Origin: Methanobacterium_D oryzae
Lineage (GTDB): Archaea; Methanobacteriota; Methanobacteria; Methanobacteriales; Methanobacteriaceae
Reading direction: 5' to 3'
Assembly (NCBI RefSeq): GCF_050433505.1
Contig: NZ_JBNPXC010000003.1
Location: forward strand, 1-64,000
DNA: 64,000 bases
Made by a program: the position numbers and the translations under genes. The notes below the pieces were generated by a model, which was given only the letters and a program-made list of their open reading frames with translations, did no database searches and had not been told where the DNA came from. Positions 63,575 through 64,000 of this stretch are shown here, piece after piece (the stretch's first letter is position 1; every line of letters begins with the position of its first letter).

Positions 63575-64000
63575 TTAGCGCTGAATTTTACCATTTACTA
63601 TACAAACACCTTCATTTTCTAATATTTCTTTTTTCATTTCTGTACCCCCAAAGAATCCCCCAATACTTAAATCAGATTTTATAACCCTATGGCATGGAAT
63701 TATTATTGGAAGGGGATTTTTACCAATTGCTGTTCCAACAGCCCTATAAGCTTTTGAATCTATTGCTTCAGCAATCTGTTTATATGTTTTAGTTTCACCA
63801 TATGGTATTTCTGCAACTTCTTGAAGTACTTCCTTTTGAAATTCATTATTCACTGAAGAATAGTCAAATTTATCTTTAAACGAAATTGAGTTTCCAAAAT
63901 AAGCATTACAAACATCTTCTGCAAAATTTTGGTATTTATTTGATATTTTGAAAGATAAATATTCATCTGAAATATCATTTATTGCCTTTTTTTTACTTGA
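63575..64000 (-). CDS. Methylated-DNA--protein-cysteine methyltransferase, 5' end beyond window
   Basis: The frame is open to the right edge, so the start lies outside. The visible 142 residues contain the O6-alkylguanine-DNA alkyltransferase core: EFQKEVLQEVAEIPYGETKTYKQIAEAI, AYRAVGTAIGKNPLPIIIPCHRVIKSDLSIGGFFGG, with the acceptor cysteine in PCHR. The N-terminal part (EDVCNAYFGNSISFKDKFD) fits the family's less conserved domain. It repairs O6-methylguanine by irreversible transfer to the cysteine. Confidence 0.93.
   Translation of the reverse strand, partial: SSKKKAINDISDEYLSFKISNKYQNFAEDVCNAYFGNSISFKDKFDYSSVNNEFQKEVLQEVAEIPYGETKTYKQIAEAIDSKAYRAVGTAIGKNPLPIIIPCHRVIKSDLSIGGFFGGTEMKKEILENEGVCIVNGKIQR

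Overview
The window is low-GC archaeal DNA from a methanogen most like Methanobacterium or a close relative. The evidence is gene content: mer, the McrA-glycine YcaO enzyme, mfnE (methanofuran), a cofA-like lactaldehyde dehydrogenase (F420), archaeal Pth2 and EF-1beta, a RaSEA-type archaeosine enzyme, and an archaeal cdhA-B-C-cooC-D-E cluster. Promoters are archaeal (TATA boxes about 25 nt before the inferred start), and many genes have GGTGAT-type ribosome sites. I found no rRNA, tRNA or CRISPR array.

Layout. 1-7,900: mer, RaSEA, a secreted CxxCxGxG protein, a histidine kinase, a trehalose-phosphatase, a nucleotidyltransferase-like protein and rubrerythrin. 8,000-17,500: small regulated units. 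A TetR operon lies behind four 19-bp phased operators, a MarR-MATE operon behind three 15-bp phased operators, and a flavin-reductase/MarR pair shares a divergent operator; this stretch also holds a Zymomonas-type pyruvate decarboxylase and the cofA-like dehydrogenase. 17,500-32,000: pilus parts (TadC, class III pilin), a peptidase, a HIT protein, an M50 protease, YcaO, a membrane molybdopterin oxidoreductase, an orphan HEPN protein, a frame-disrupted cation-efflux gene, a lipoprotein, pth2-mfnE-zinc-finger, EF-1beta, and a GH15 glycosidase with a sugar porter.

32,887-48,624: a 15.7-kb integrative element splits one TctA-like permease gene. The two halves (32,009-32,904 and 48,608-48,985) join in frame across an 18-bp near-identical direct repeat, and a tyrosine recombinase sits just inside the right repeat. 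The cargo is mostly defence: a five-gene leftward operon (GmrSD/DUF262-DUF1524, AbiV-like HEPN, a small protein, a TIR-like/PD-(D/E)xK fusion, an Mrr-like nuclease), a divergently transcribed and altered TATA-binding-protein paralogue, a DUF1802 protein, and a complete type I restriction-modification system hsdM-hsdS-hsdR in which hsdR seems to start at ATT. A 1.6-kb non-coding stretch with several hairpins lies before the integrase. This element, and above all its TBP paralogue next to the defence operon, is the most novel part of the window.

48,600-64,000: a GIY-YIG-like protein, a zinc-binding methyltransferase-like protein, a TadA-TadC pilus pair behind a palindromic two-way TATA box, a CbiM/PDGLE/CbiQ metal-uptake set with no ATPase beside it, and the CODH/acetyl-CoA synthase operon ending in a ferredoxin. 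The last gene, an O6-alkylguanine-DNA alkyltransferase, runs off the right edge.
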